From contig JABIRL010000139.1 in assembly GCA_018667855.1 (NCBI GenBank), positions 1-41,488 on the forward strand: 41,488 bases of DNA, written 5' to 3'. The notes below the pieces were generated by a model. It was not told the DNA's origin and ran no database searches. It saw only the letters and a list, made by a program, of their open reading frames with translations. Positions within the stretch are counted from its first letter, which is position 1; every line of letters starts with the position of its first letter. This stretch comes from Rhodospirillaceae bacterium. GTDB taxonomy: Bacteria; Pseudomonadota; Alphaproteobacteria; GCA-2731375. A program made the translations under genes and the position numbers. Positions 41,472-41,488 of this stretch are shown one piece after another.

Positions 41472-41488
41472 GTGCCGGATCGGCGGGC

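Overview
The window is about 41.5 kb of GC-rich, gene-dense bacterial chromosome, most likely from an alphaproteobacterium of the Rhodospirillales or a relative. This rests on gene content and order: uvrC-pgsA followed by molybdopterin genes, a fused indolepyruvate ferredoxin oxidoreductase, a CheY/CheZ pair and a TIGR01459-type HAD hydrolase. I saw no rRNA, tRNA, CRISPR array, phage module or transposase gene. The window opens inside a gene; the last gene is complete.

Region by region. (1) 1-3.65 kb, plus strand: a catabolic-looking run of D-2-hydroxyacid dehydrogenase (5' cut), VOC protein, RidA-like deaminase, TauD/TfdA dioxygenase and alpha/beta hydrolase, ending at a probable terminator. 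(2) 3.9-6.1 kb: a secreted or periplasmic caspase-like protease in visibly less GC-rich DNA. (3) 6.3-11.4 kb, minus strand: thiolase, GNAT acetyltransferase, luciferase-like oxidoreductase, Old Yellow Enzyme and crotonase, which look like an acyl-CoA-linked breakdown unit. A small palindromic element with inverted ends sits between the last two. (4) 11.4-19.1 kb: an unusual fusion of an EamA transporter and a DEDDh exonuclease, facing a CBS/DUF294 protein, then the 1170-residue indolepyruvate oxidoreductase and ribF. (5) 19.5-20.9 kb: cheY-cheZ, where the CheZ carries two possible CheY-docking peptides. (6) 21.1-23.3 kb: HAD hydrolase and a Ca2+/Na+ exchanger. (7) 23.3-23.7 kb: an AT-rich gap with one perfect and several near DnaA boxes. 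(8) 23.7-29.7 kb, plus strand: uvrC, pgsA, mobB, moeA, moaD, moaE and an SDR gene; pgsA to moaD are chained by ATGA overlaps. (9) 29.7-38.1 kb: a likely acyl-CoA synthetase remnant, a tiny membrane protein, MATE pump, creatininase-family amidohydrolase, VOC protein, acetyl-CoA synthetase, SDR, MFS transporter and homocysteine S-methyltransferase-like enzyme. (10) 38.3-41.5 kb: TetR regulator, a winged-helix/TolB-like/TPR regulator with an extra C-terminal domain, and a small secreted protein.

The Moco genes and the acyl-CoA genes are the clearest working units. No complete undescribed system is certain. The best candidates for novelty are the transporter-exonuclease fusion with its convergent CBS/DUF294 partner, the paired-hairpin element at 7.2-7.3 kb, the double-docking CheZ, and the DnaA-box cluster upstream of uvrC. 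Start sites were chosen by reading ribosome-binding sites and family alignment from memory; no database search was run.
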